From: Vibrio marinisediminis
GTDB taxonomy: Bacteria; Pseudomonadota; Gammaproteobacteria; Enterobacterales; Vibrionaceae
Direction of reading: 5' to 3'
Assembly (NCBI RefSeq): GCF_014050145.1
Contig: NZ_JACFYF010000002.1
Coordinates: 310,001-374,000, forward strand
DNA length: 64,000 nt
Part shown: in pieces, positions 1 to 7,674 of the stretch
Layout of the letters: each line of letters starts with the position of its first letter
Position numbering within the stretch: the first letter of the stretch is position 1
Position numbers and translations under genes: made by a program
Notes under the pieces: model-generated
Told to the model about the DNA's origin: nothing
The model's database searches: none
What the model saw: the letters and a program-made list of their open reading frames with translations, nothing else

Positions 1-253
1 GATATAGAACAAAATGAGCAACATTGGATTGTTGGAGCAGCGCGTTTAACTCAGCATGGTCGCTAAAATTTTCACCCACAAAATGGTGGCTGTTGGTGAG
101 CGACAGCGTCAAAATGCGAGCGGTTCCCATAGGACGCTTTGATTCAGATGGATGTTGAAGGATGATTAACTCAACATTCGATGTTAGGCTTTGTATCCAT
201 TGACAAATACACGCTTTGAGTGACTTTCCACATTGAGAACAATATCGAGACAT
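1..253 (-). CDS. tapT: tRNA-uridine aminocarboxypropyltransferase (DTW domain), 5' part only
   Basis: The first 84 codons of a leftward gene can be read from an ATG at 253 with no stop before the window edge. Residues C5, C8, C15 and C17 form the CxxC...CxC zinc motif typical of the N-terminus of the TapT/YfiP (DTW-domain) family. At residues 34-47 the stretch HPSE..RP.GTAR matches the family's conserved HPxE/TAR motif. Family members add an aminocarboxypropyl group to uridine 47 of some tRNAs, using S-adenosylmethionine. The DTW motif itself would lie outside the window. The start overlaps the divergent rhombosortase gene by 21 bases. No strong ribosome binding site is seen before the ATG. 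Family assignment is fairly sure; the exact tRNA target is inferred from the family. Confidence 0.8.
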   Translation of the reverse strand, partial: MSRYCSQCGKSLKACICQWIQSLTSNVELIILQHPSESKRPMGTARILTLSLTNSHHFVGENFSDHAELNALLQQSNVAHFVLY

Positions 254-805
254 GATGTAGGGTTAATCTTTCTGTTATTAGCGGTGAGTTTACTGTGTAC
301 CACGCTCCAGTCTCTTAACCTTACCGCCTTAGCGGAGTGGCGAGCTGACTATATTGAGCAAGGGCAATGGATGCGCATCCTATCAGGAAACTTTGCTCAT
401 ACCAACTTTGCTCATCTCACAATGAACCTTGCAGTACTGTGGGTGATTGCGTTTGTTTTTCGCCCTAGTGTACGCTCTTATGCCGCACTACTGGTCATAA
501 TTAGTATTGGAGTGGGTATTGGGATTCTTTATACCCCAATAAAAAGCTATGTGGGGCTGTCGGGAACTTTACACGGTCTATTCGCATATTATGCACTAAG
601 AGAGGCATTACAAGGCCGAATGAGTAGTTGGATTTTGGTGGCAGGCGTCGTTACCAAAATCATTTGGGAACTGACGGTTGGCTCACCCATCTCAACCGCT
701 GAAATAATTAATGCACGAGTGGCAGTTGAAGCTCACTTTCTTGGTGTCATTAATGGCATACTGTTCGCGCTCGTTTCCTACCCACTGTACAAAAATGACC
801 GCTAA
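233..805 (+). CDS. rrtA: Rhombosortase (rhomboid-type intramembrane serine protease)
   Basis: A 190-residue integral membrane protein with the short rhomboid fold of rhombosortases, which cleave GlyGly-CTERM tails of type II secreted proteins in Vibrio and relatives. The nucleophile motif GLSG has Ser110, followed by H114; the second catalytic histidine is probably H168 in the last helix region (AHFLG). The segment around H56/H61 matches the rhomboid HxxHL-type helix. The first membrane segment begins at about residue 9. The only usable in-frame start is TTG at 233, because a stop lies at 221-223 and any later start would remove helix 1. No good Shine-Dalgarno sequence is visible. No GlyGly-CTERM substrate is encoded in this window. 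Confidence 0.85.
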   Translation: MRTISRHDVGLIFLLLAVSLLCTTLQSLNLTALAEWRADYIEQGQWMRILSGNFAHTNFAHLTMNLAVLWVIAFVFRPSVRSYAALLVIISIGVGIGILYTPIKSYVGLSGTLHGLFAYYALREALQGRMSSWILVAGVVTKIIWELTVGSPISTAEIINARVAVEAHFLGVINGILFALVSYPLYKNDR

Positions 806-902
806 GTCGCAGTAAATATGGTGTTTATTATTGCCTTAGCCTAAAAGCTTGATATGCTTTTCGTTCCATATATTGCCATTAATTATCGATAACGAATAAC
901 CC

Positions 903-1673
903 ATGACCACCACCGCCGAACGACGTGAAGAGATACTTCAATACATACAAACTCACCAGAAAGGTGAAGTGAACTATTTCGCTGAGCGTTACAACGTATC
1001 AGAAGTGACAGTGCGTAATGATCTCAATCAGCTTGAGAAGAAAGGCTGCGTCACACGTTGTTATGGCGGGGCTTTACTCAATAATCAGTTTGCCTTTGAC
1101 CAACCATTGAATGACAAAAAACTCATCAATAGCAGTATTAAAGCAAAGTTAGGCGAATACGCCGCCTCGTTAATTAAAAATGGCGACAAAATCATTCTCG
1201 ACTCTGGTTCAACAACCGAGCAGATTGCTTATCATCTTGACGATAAACAAGACCTAGTGGTGATGACTAACGGCATCAATATCGCTTATCACCTTGCCAA
1301 TCAGACCAACGTGTCGGTGATGGTTACCGGTGGTTCTATGCGCAAGAATTCTTACTCGTTACATGGTACAGGGGGAGAGGAGTTTTTGACGGGCTTTCGT
1401 TTTAACACACTTTTTTTGGGTGTTGATGGGTTTGATAGAAGCGCTGGCGTTACGACTCCTCATAGAGGTGAAGCCGATATTAACCGTAAAATGCTCGATG
1501 CCGCACAGACGGTTATTGCAGTGACTGACTCATCAAAGTTCGAGCGCCAAAGCTTCTGTTTGATTGCTCGACCAGAGCAACTCAATATGCTGATCACTGA
1601 CAGCGGTATTCCTGATGAATACGCCACCGCACTACGTGAGCTTGGTGTGGATGTTAGGATCGTTGATATTTGA
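903..1673 (+). CDS. DeoR-family regulator, AgaR-like paralogue
   Basis: A 256-residue DeoR-family repressor. Residues 1-60 form the winged helix-turn-helix, starting ERRE.IL and with a recognition helix SEVTVRNDL. The rest is a sugar-phosphate sensor domain with LDSG.TT, MTNG and FLGVDGF motifs and a C-terminal TDSSKF. It closely resembles the agaR product 2 kb downstream, including the RCYGGA..N..FAFDQP segment, so the two genes look like paralogues. It stands alone: no structural gene follows on the same strand. It may control the aga operon together with, or against, the operon-borne AgaR, or a different locus. Effector and targets are unknown. Confidence 0.85.
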   Translation: MTTTAERREEILQYIQTHQKGEVNYFAERYNVSEVTVRNDLNQLEKKGCVTRCYGGALLNNQFAFDQPLNDKKLINSSIKAKLGEYAASLIKNGDKIILDSGSTTEQIAYHLDDKQDLVVMTNGINIAYHLANQTNVSVMVTGGSMRKNSYSLHGTGGEEFLTGFRFNTLFLGVDGFDRSAGVTTPHRGEADINRKMLDAAQTVIAVTDSSKFERQSFCLIARPEQLNMLITDSGIPDEYATALRELGVDVRIVDI

Positions 1674-1733
1674 CCATCGCCTTGCTCATCACTTCCTCGT
1701 TTGAAGCGACCGAAGATGGCAAATTAATTTCGT

Positions 1734-1943
1734 TTAGAAGGTCACCTGAAAACCACCAATCACCTGATTGTGATTGTTGATGATTTTGCCTTGCTGTTCG
1801 ACTTCATCGTATGTGAAGCTGAGATTTATATCTGACACTTGCCCTTTCGCAAGTACGTTTCGAATCAAAATATCACTATTAATTTGGTGCGATGTTGCAG
1901 ACCAGTTTTGGTTACTGGCAAAAATATTAAACTCTATTCTCAT
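1734..1943 (-). CDS. Hypothetical 69-residue protein, second gene of a micro-dicistron
   Basis: A 69-residue ORF of unremarkable, protein-like composition with no signal peptide or membrane segment. The C-terminal half has alternating hydrophobic residues that could form beta strands. Its ATG overlaps the stop of the 29-residue ORF upstream in the ATGA manner, and an AGGG sits 7 bases before the ATG, so translation is probably coupled. A 63-residue ORF on the opposite strand covers the same DNA but lacks a ribosome binding site. I do not recognise a family and assign no function. Confidence 0.5.
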   Translation of the reverse strand: MRIEFNIFASNQNWSATSHQINSDILIRNVLAKGQVSDINLSFTYDEVEQQGKIINNHNQVIGGFQVTF

Positions 1944-2029
1944 TTATGACCCTGTGTTTTGTTAAAAGAATGACTCTTTGTTTTCGCTTTATGGAACCAA
2001 AAGCGATGACGACCAGATGATCTAGACAT
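1940..2029 (-). CDS. Tiny basic peptide (29 residues), first gene of a micro-dicistron
   Basis: A 29-codon ORF starting ATG at 2029 with a strong ribosome binding site AAGGA about seven bases upstream. The peptide is rich in Arg, Lys, His and Ser (starts MSRSSGRHRF, ends KTQGHK), with no hydrophobic stretch. Its stop overlaps the start of the 69-residue ORF by ATGA. It is transcribed in the same direction as the cold-shock gene 265 bases upstream. It may be a leader peptide controlling the 69-residue gene, or a small protein in its own right. The good ribosome binding site plus stop-start overlap is the only support. Confidence 0.45.
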   Translation of the reverse strand: MSRSSGRHRFWFHKAKTKSHSFNKTQGHK

Positions 2030-2254
2030 ATGTTTTCCTTATATTTTTTAAATAGTTATACCAAAAGACAACGCACAGTCGGCACTGTATCGAAACGACG
2101 ATAAGCACGGCTGATGACAAGTAACGGTATAAACGAAGCTGTATATTTCAGATGCGTAGCCGCAAGCCACTAATGAAGTGTGACAAGACAACTAATATGA
2201 AAATGGGTAAACAGAAAGGTTTGAAATTAGAAGGCTTAGGTTATCGATAAGAGA

Positions 2255-2284
2255 GACGCAAACTAGACAATGCTAGTCTGCGTC
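2255..2284 (-). terminator. Stem-loop after the cold-shock gene
   Basis: A 12-bp stem with one mismatch (GACGCA...TGCGTC outer part, ACTAG/CTAGT inner part) and a 6-base loop lies just beyond the cold-shock stop codon. The bases after it on the minus strand are pyrimidine-rich but not a clean T-run, so it may be a weak terminator or a 3' stabiliser. Confidence 0.45.
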
Positions 2285-2294
2285 AATCAAAAAG

Positions 2295-2507
2295 TTATGC
2301 AGGAACTACGTTAGCAGCCTGTAGACCTTTTGGACCTTGCTCAATTTCAAAAGACACTTTTTGGCCTTCTGCAAGAGTCTTGAAACCTTCTGAAGCGATA
2401 GCACGGAAGTGTACAAATACGTCTGCACCGCCGTTATCTTGAGAAATGAAGCCGAAACCTTTCTCTTCATTAAACCACTTTACAGTACCTGTAGATTTAT
2501 TAGACAT
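2295..2507 (-). CDS. Cold-shock protein, CspA family
   Basis: A 70-residue single cold-shock domain protein. The RNA-binding motifs are intact: RNP1 KGFGFI at about residues 16-21 and RNP2 VFVHF at about residues 30-34. Family members bind single-stranded RNA and DNA and act as RNA chaperones. The length is standard for the family. The start has a G-rich stretch (AAGGGG) some seven bases upstream. The AT-rich upstream region with an inverted repeat around 2535-2575 could be a structured leader, as is usual for csp genes. The paralogue (CspA, CspC, CspD, CspE) cannot be settled by eye. Confidence 0.92.
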   Translation of the reverse strand: MSNKSTGTVKWFNEEKGFGFISQDNGGADVFVHFRAIASEGFKTLAEGQKVSFEIEQGPKGLQAANVVPA

Positions 2508-2832
2508 GTAATGCCCCTTTTGAATTTAATTGATAACTACTATAGCTATATAAAAATAGCCATATAAAAAACTGTGCGCGGAATTATTTAATTTTACGAT
2601 GAAGCGAAGGGAAAAACAGAGGTTTACAATGAAGAAATTTTCTGAAGACTTACTTTACTAACAAACTTTAAATAACTCTACCTAACAGAGTTTCAACACA
2701 TCATACACCTTTGAATACGTTTGTAAACTACTACGTACCATAATATTTACCGATCGAATCACAACCAAGCAGAACTTTTATAAACCGGATTCCCCACGAA
2801 TGCCGCTGTTATCGACCTTCCATTTGTCATTT

Positions 2833-2848
2833 TGTGATCTAGGTCATC
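2833..2848 (+). promoter_or_regulatory. Putative CRP binding site upstream of the aga operon
   Basis: TGTGATCTAGGTCATC matches the 16-bp CRP core (TGTGA-N6-TCACA) perfectly in the left half and in 13 of 16 positions of the idealised TGTGATCTAGATCACA. It lies about 290 bases before the agaR start, in a 600-bp gap shared with the divergent cold-shock gene. Glucose control would make sense for a PTS sugar operon, but the distance is long, so confidence is moderate. Confidence 0.45.
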
Positions 2849-2890
2849 TCACAATCCGAAACCCATTCAATTGAGTGCATTTCAACCACT

Positions 2891-3040
2891 CTTTCATTCT
2901 CTCATCATTCAAAGCCAATGTTCATGCCTATCTTGATTCGAAAGTGCCACTTTCAATTGAAAGCAAATACTTTCACTTATCAGTAAACGAAAGGTTTTTT
3001 AGTACAAAAACGAAAGGCATTCGAGTGTGATCTAGCTTTC
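2891..3040. promoter_or_regulatory. Array of CTTTC/GAAAG words, candidate AgaR operators
   Basis: Eight copies of CTTTC or its complement GAAAG lie at 2891, 2940, 2950, 2959, 2970, 2989, 3012 and 3036. From 2940 on, the steps are 10, 9, 11, 19, 23 and 24 bases, close to one or two helical turns. The known AgaR operators of enteric bacteria are built from repeated TTTC words, so this fits an AgaR binding array just upstream of agaR. The rest of the 2508-3134 gap is AT-rich and holds no convincing gene. Confidence 0.5.
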
Positions 3041-3134
3041 ACATTTCCTTCTCTGAGCCTGCTTTAATACCAATCAAAAGAAATCGAAACATTTCAACAT
3101 TAAAAATGAAATGCAACGAAAGAGGATTCGGTCA

Positions 3135-3911
3135 ATGACGAGTGCAGAACGAAGACAACAAATCATGGCGCATATTCGCACCCATGGTTCTGGCAAAGTA
3201 GATGAGTTTGCTCATCACTATAATGTCTCTACTGTGACTATACGTCATGATCTCAACTTGCTTGAGAAAGAAGGCTGTGTATTTCGTTGTTACGGCGGTG
3301 CCACACTCAACCCTAACTTCGCTTTCGACCAACCTCTTTACCGAAAAGATCAACTAAACCGCAGTGCAAAACAAAGCATTGCCCAAGCCGCCGCTAAGTT
3401 AGTCAATGATGGTGAAGCCATCATCTTAGATTCAGGCACTACCATCGGCTTAATGCCTCAATATCTCGCAAACAAACAACAACTGGTCGTAATGACCAAC
3501 GCCCTCAACACTGCTTACCAACTGAGCAACATCGAAAGTATCGATTTACACGTTGTTGGTGGCAGTTTACGTCGCGCTTCATGCTCACTGATTGGGCACC
3601 ACGGTGAACAACAAATCCGCTCGTATCTATTCGACAAGCTGTTTTTGGGCGTAGATGGCTTCGATCTACAAGCTGGCATCACCACACCTGACAACTATGA
3701 AGCTCAGGTTAACCGAGCAATGTGCGATGTGGCTCGTCAAGTTATCGCTGTTACTGACTCAAGCAAATTTGGGCGCAAAAGCTTTTGCATGATCCGAGCG
3801 GCAAATCAAATCGATGTGTTAGTGACCGATAGCAATATCCCTCACGCCACACACCAAGCGCTGATTGAAATGGGCGTTGAAGTCATCCTCGCCGACCAAA
3901 CTGTTAACTAG
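3135..3911 (+). CDS. agaR: DeoR-family repressor of the aga (N-acetylgalactosamine) operon
   Basis: A DeoR-family repressor of 258 residues with an N-terminal winged helix-turn-helix (recognition helix STVTIRHDL) and a sugar-phosphate sensor domain (LDSGTT, MTNALN, FLGVDGF, VTDSSKF). It is the first gene of the aga operon, eight bases before kbaZ, so it should be autoregulated. An ATG at 3111 is also in frame, but the ATG at 3135 has AGAGGA nine bases upstream and gives the same N-terminus (MT.AERR) as the paralogue at 903. The family binds repeated TTTC words, which are abundant just upstream. The inducer is expected to be an aminosugar phosphate, by analogy only. Confidence 0.88.
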   Translation: MTSAERRQQIMAHIRTHGSGKVDEFAHHYNVSTVTIRHDLNLLEKEGCVFRCYGGATLNPNFAFDQPLYRKDQLNRSAKQSIAQAAAKLVNDGEAIILDSGTTIGLMPQYLANKQQLVVMTNALNTAYQLSNIESIDLHVVGGSLRRASCSLIGHHGEQQIRSYLFDKLFLGVDGFDLQAGITTPDNYEAQVNRAMCDVARQVIAVTDSSKFGRKSFCMIRAANQIDVLVTDSNIPHATHQALIEMGVEVILADQTVN

Positions 3912-3919
3912 GAATCATC

Positions 3920-5230
3920 ATGAAATCGTTACTTGCTCTCATCGAACAACACAAGCTAGGAAGCGCTACCGGAATCTATTCGGTCTGTTCTGCGCATCCT
4001 CTGGTTCTTGAAGCGGCAATCAAACAAGCGGCACAAGACAACCAACTTGTACTGATTGAAGCAACATCAAACCAAGTCAATCAGTTCGGTGGGTACACTG
4101 GTATGACGCCAAAAGATTTTGCCCAGCACGTCTTTTCACTGGCGCAACGTTTAGGCTTTCCAGCAGAGCACATTGTTCTTGGCGGTGACCATTTAGGTCC
4201 AAACTGCTGGCAACATCTGAGCGTGACAGAAGCAATGGAATATTCCGCACAGATGATCCACGACTACGTTTGTGCTGGTTTTAAAAAAATTCATCTAGAT
4301 TGCTCGATGCCTTGTAAAGACGAGCAATCGCCACTGAGTGAAGCCGTTATGGCAGAGCGCGCTGCGCAACTTTGCTTAGTAGCAGAAAATGCATGGAAGA
4401 TGGTGGGTGGCGAGTCCCCTGTTTATGTCATCGGCACCGAAGTACCCACTCCGGGAGGCGCACTTGAATCTTTAGAAGATGAAGGTATTGAAGTGACTAA
4501 ACCGCAAGAAGCGTTAGCCACTTTAGATGCCCATCATCAAGCATTTAGCGATATGGGCTTAGGTTATGTATGGCCTCGCGTGATTGGACTTGTTGTTCAA
4601 CCTGGCGTTGAGTTTGACCACCACAGTGTTCACCACTACAACAGTGACGAAGCGCAATCATTAGGTCAACTTATCGAGAGCCAACCAAACCTTGTTTTTG
4701 AAGCGCATTCCACTGATTACCAAAACCCAATCGCATACCACCAATTGGTCGCTGATCACTTTGCCATTTTGAAAGTCGGACCGGCGTTAACTTTCGCCCT
4801 GCGAGAGGCGCTTTATGGGCTAGATCGCGCAGAGAAAGAATGGCTGGGTACGCATCACGCATCACACCTACGTGACACCATTGAACAGGTGATGCACGAG
4901 CAACCAAATTACTGGCGTTCACACTACTCAAGCAAAGGGCATCAGCAATACCTTGATTGCAGTTACAGCTTGAGTGATCGCATTCGTTATTACTGGACTC
5001 ATCCAGAAGTAAAAGCGGCGCAGCAAGCTCTGTTTGACAACCTAACTGCCAAGCCGTTGCCAGTGACTCTCCTTAGCCAATATTTACCGAACCAAGCTAA
5101 GGCTATTTCTCAACATCAAATTCAGAATCAACCCGCTGATATTGTCATGCACAAGATTATGGAAGTGACCGAAGTCTATTCCCAAGCTTGTTATGCCAAC
5201 ACAGTGGCTCGCAAGGAGACTATCAAATGA
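3920..5230 (+). CDS. kbaZ: D-tagatose-1,6-bisphosphate aldolase, KbaZ/GatZ subunit
   Basis: A 436-residue protein of the KbaZ/GatZ family. It starts with the typical GIYSVCSAHP.V.EA segment and carries GGDHLGPN and HLDCSMPC motifs of a TIM-barrel aldolase relative. KbaZ is needed for full activity and stability of the catalytic KbaY subunit, which cleaves tagatose-1,6-bisphosphate to dihydroxyacetone phosphate and glyceraldehyde-3-phosphate. The ribosome binding site AGGA overlaps the agaR stop. The partner kbaY is the last gene of the same operon, seven genes downstream, so both aldolase subunits frame the PTS genes. Length is normal for the family. Confidence 0.93.
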   Translation: MKSLLALIEQHKLGSATGIYSVCSAHPLVLEAAIKQAAQDNQLVLIEATSNQVNQFGGYTGMTPKDFAQHVFSLAQRLGFPAEHIVLGGDHLGPNCWQHLSVTEAMEYSAQMIHDYVCAGFKKIHLDCSMPCKDEQSPLSEAVMAERAAQLCLVAENAWKMVGGESPVYVIGTEVPTPGGALESLEDEGIEVTKPQEALATLDAHHQAFSDMGLGYVWPRVIGLVVQPGVEFDHHSVHHYNSDEAQSLGQLIESQPNLVFEAHSTDYQNPIAYHQLVADHFAILKVGPALTFALREALYGLDRAEKEWLGTHHASHLRDTIEQVMHEQPNYWRSHYSSKGHQQYLDCSYSLSDRIRYYWTHPEVKAAQQALFDNLTAKPLPVTLLSQYLPNQAKAISQHQIQNQPADIVMHKIMEVTEVYSQACYANTVARKETIK

Positions 5231-6384
5231 GTTCGTTTTTAGGCTATGAGTTACCGTGGCTAGAACAGCACAACGGCGTTCACACTGCTCAGGAAATCAG
5301 CCACCAGCCTCGTTTATGGCGTGCTCTTTCCACCATCTTGGAGCAGCAATACGATACGGTTAGCGCCTTTCTTAACCCGCTATTAGCTCGACAAGATTTA
5401 CGCATCATCTTAACGGGTGCTGGTACATCGGCGTTTGTTGGCGATGCCGCTGCGCCCTTTATTCAAGCGGGGTTACGCTTTCAAGTAGAGGCTATTCCAA
5501 CCACCGATTTGGTTTCAAACCCAGAGCAATACTTGGATCCGAGCCGCCCGACACTGCTTGTCTCTTATGCGCGCTCAGGTAACAGCCCTGAGAGTGTTGC
5601 AGCCGTCGCTTTAGTCGATCAACTGATCCCTGATTGCCACCACTTATTTTTAACTTGTAACGCAGAAGGTGAGCTTTCCCGCTACGCGAAAGTGGCGCAA
5701 AACGCTTATTGCATGCTAATGCCAGAAGGCTCAAACGATAAGAGCTTTGCCATGACATCAAGCTTCAGCTGCATGTTGATGTCAACGCTAACACTCCTGG
5801 GCGGTCAAACACCAAAGCAATGGCATGCTCAAATTGAAGCAACTGCCGCACTGTGCGAAGCCAAATTAGAGCAATGGCAACAAGCGATTAAAGCGTTGGC
5901 AGAGCAACCTTATCAGCGCTTAATCGTACTCGGCAGCGGCGGTTTTGCTGGTCTTGCTCGCGAAGCTTCTTTGAAATCATTAGAACTCAGCGCCGGTGAA
6001 GTGATGACCGCATTCGACTCGTCACTTGGCTTCCGCCACGGTCCTAAATTCACCATTAATGACCAAGCACTCGTTATTCAATTGCTTTCGAGTGATAGCT
6101 ATACCCGCCAATACGACATGGATCTCTTCAATGAAATCCGTCGAGACAAGCAAACGCTCGCTCATGTGGCGATCACTGAGGTTGCCCTCAACGAAGAAGA
6201 TGTCTTCGAGCTTGGTCAACTTGGTCTTGGCGACCAATGGCTCTGCTTCCCATACATTTTATTCTGCCAAATGCTGGCATTTGAGAAATCACTTCAGCTG
6301 GGCTTTGGACCAGACAATCCATGCCCAACGGGCGAAGTAAACCGAGTGGTGCAAGGCGTCACCATCTACCCACTTAACAAATAA
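5227..6384 (+). CDS. agaS: D-galactosamine-6-phosphate deaminase/isomerase, SIS domain
   Basis: A 385-residue protein with two SIS sugar-isomerase domains, as in AgaS. The first has LTGAGTSAFVGD and SYARSGNSPES, the second LGSGGFAGLAREASLKSLELSAGEV. AgaS converts galactosamine-6-phosphate to tagatose-6-phosphate and ammonia. The chosen ATG at 5227 overlaps the kbaZ stop (ATGA) and has a perfect AAGGAG seven bases upstream; a longer reading from 5188 has no such support. It is the only deaminase/isomerase in the cluster: no agaI is present. Confidence 0.92.
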   Translation: MSSFLGYELPWLEQHNGVHTAQEISHQPRLWRALSTILEQQYDTVSAFLNPLLARQDLRIILTGAGTSAFVGDAAAPFIQAGLRFQVEAIPTTDLVSNPEQYLDPSRPTLLVSYARSGNSPESVAAVALVDQLIPDCHHLFLTCNAEGELSRYAKVAQNAYCMLMPEGSNDKSFAMTSSFSCMLMSTLTLLGGQTPKQWHAQIEATAALCEAKLEQWQQAIKALAEQPYQRLIVLGSGGFAGLAREASLKSLELSAGEVMTAFDSSLGFRHGPKFTINDQALVIQLLSSDSYTRQYDMDLFNEIRRDKQTLAHVAITEVALNEEDVFELGQLGLGDQWLCFPYILFCQMLAFEKSLQLGFGPDNPCPTGEVNRVVQGVTIYPLNK

Positions 6385-6406
6385 AGAATCTTATAAGGAA
6401 TTGACC

Positions 6407-6880
6407 ATGCCAAATATCGTTTTAAGTCGAATTGATGAGCGCCTTGTCCACGGACAAGTGGGTGTGCAGTGGGTAGGTTTTGCTAACGCCAATATCGTCG
6501 TTGTGGTTAACGACGAAGTGGCTGAAGACACGATTCAGCAGAACCTAATGGAAATGGTACTTGCCGATGGCATTGCAATCCGTTTTTGGACGGTACAAAA
6601 AACCATCGACACCATCCATAAAGCGGCTGATCGCCAACGCATTCTATTGGTTTGTCGTACACCAAAAGACTTCCGTCAATTGGTGGAAGGCGGCGTACCA
6701 ATTAGCAATATCAACGTAGGTAACATGCACTACGTGGAAGGAAAGAAACAAATTGCCAAAACGGTTTCAGTTGATGCTGAAGACGTAGCGGAATTTGAAC
6801 AACTAAAAGCGCTAGGAGTGACATGCACCCTTCAAGGTGTACCGACTGAAAGCGCCACTGACCTCTTTACTCTTATCTAA
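6407..6880 (+). CDS. agaV: PTS N-acetylgalactosamine EIIB component (mannose family)
   Basis: A 157-residue EIIB protein of the mannose/sorbose PTS family. The phosphorylation site is His15 in RIDERLVHGQV, the hallmark of the family. It carries phosphate from the EIIA protein to the incoming sugar. The ATG at 6407 has AAGGAA six bases upstream; an upstream TTG at 6401 sits directly on that site and is unlikely. It lies between agaS and the membrane component genes. The substrate, N-acetylgalactosamine or galactosamine, is inferred from the neighbouring genes; the protein alone does not tell agaV from agaB. Confidence 0.9.
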   Translation: MPNIVLSRIDERLVHGQVGVQWVGFANANIVVVVNDEVAEDTIQQNLMEMVLADGIAIRFWTVQKTIDTIHKAADRQRILLVCRTPKDFRQLVEGGVPISNINVGNMHYVEGKKQIAKTVSVDAEDVAEFEQLKALGVTCTLQGVPTESATDLFTLI

Positions 6881-6897
6881 TAATAAGGACACCAATC

Positions 6898-7674
6898 ATG
6901 GAAATAGGACTCTTACAGGCGTTGATGCTCGGCATCCTAGCCTTCTTTGCTGGCCTAGATTTATTCAACGGTCTCACTCACTTCCACCGCCCTGTGGTAC
7001 TTGGTCCGCTTGTTGGTCTAATTTTAGGCGACTTGCAAACCGGTATCTTAGTCGGCGGTACGCTAGAACTGATTTGGATGGGTCTTGCACCTCTTGCAGG
7101 TGCTCAGCCACCAAACGTCATCATCGGTACTATCGTCGGTACGGCTTTCGCTATCACCACCAAAGTTGAGCCTAATGTCGCGGTTGGTGTCGCTGTACCT
7201 TTTGCGGTCGCAGTACAAATGGGTATCACCCTACTCTTCTCTGCAATGTCAGCGGTTATGTCTAAGTGTGATGAGTACGCACAGGACGCCGATACCAAAG
7301 GTATTGAACGCGTTAACTACACAGCATTGGCTGTACTGGGTACTTTCTACTTCTTATGCGCATTCTTACCAGTCTACCTTGGTGCTGAACACGCAGGAAA
7401 GATGGTTGAAATCCTACCGAAAGATCTTATCGACGGTCTAGGTGTCGCGGGTGGCATCATGCCTGCTATCGGTTTTGCTGTACTGATGAAGATCATGATG
7501 AAAAATGCCTACATCCCGTACTTCATTCTTGGTTTCGTAGCCGCAGCATGGATAGAACTACCAATCCTCGCTATTGCTGCTGCAGCCACGGCTATGGCCA
7601 TCATCGACTTTATGCGCAAAACCGAACCAACACCTGTAACTGCACCAGCTGAGGACTTTGAAGATGGAATCTAA
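6898..7674 (+). CDS. agaW: PTS N-acetylgalactosamine EIIC membrane component
   Basis: A 258-residue, very hydrophobic protein of the mannose-family EIIC group, starting with a membrane helix and carrying the glycine-rich segment GGTLELIWMGLAPLAGAQPPN typical of the family. With EIID it forms the inner-membrane sugar channel. The final residues, rich in acidic amino acids (EDFEDGI), overlap the start of agaE by 11 bases, so translation is probably coupled. That junction sequence recurs at agaF/agaA. Substrate is assigned by context. Confidence 0.92.
   Translation: MEIGLLQALMLGILAFFAGLDLFNGLTHFHRPVVLGPLVGLILGDLQTGILVGGTLELIWMGLAPLAGAQPPNVIIGTIVGTAFAITTKVEPNVAVGVAVPFAVAVQMGITLLFSAMSAVMSKCDEYAQDADTKGIERVNYTALAVLGTFYFLCAFLPVYLGAEHAGKMVEILPKDLIDGLGVAGGIMPAIGFAVLMKIMMKNAYIPYFILGFVAAAWIELPILAIAAAATAMAIIDFMRKTEPTPVTAPAEDFEDGI

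Noticed and set aside
1774-1965. 63-codon frame on the plus strand
   Set aside because: Antisense to the better supported 69-residue gene and lacks a ribosome binding site.
2140-2156. CTGTATATTTCAG, LexA-like
   Set aside because: Spacing between CTG and CAG is seven bases; LexA needs ten.
3026-3043. TGTGA...TCACA pair upstream of agaR
   Set aside because: The halves are separated by eight bases, not six as CRP needs, so it was not called as a CRP site. Its CTTTC was counted in the AgaR array instead.
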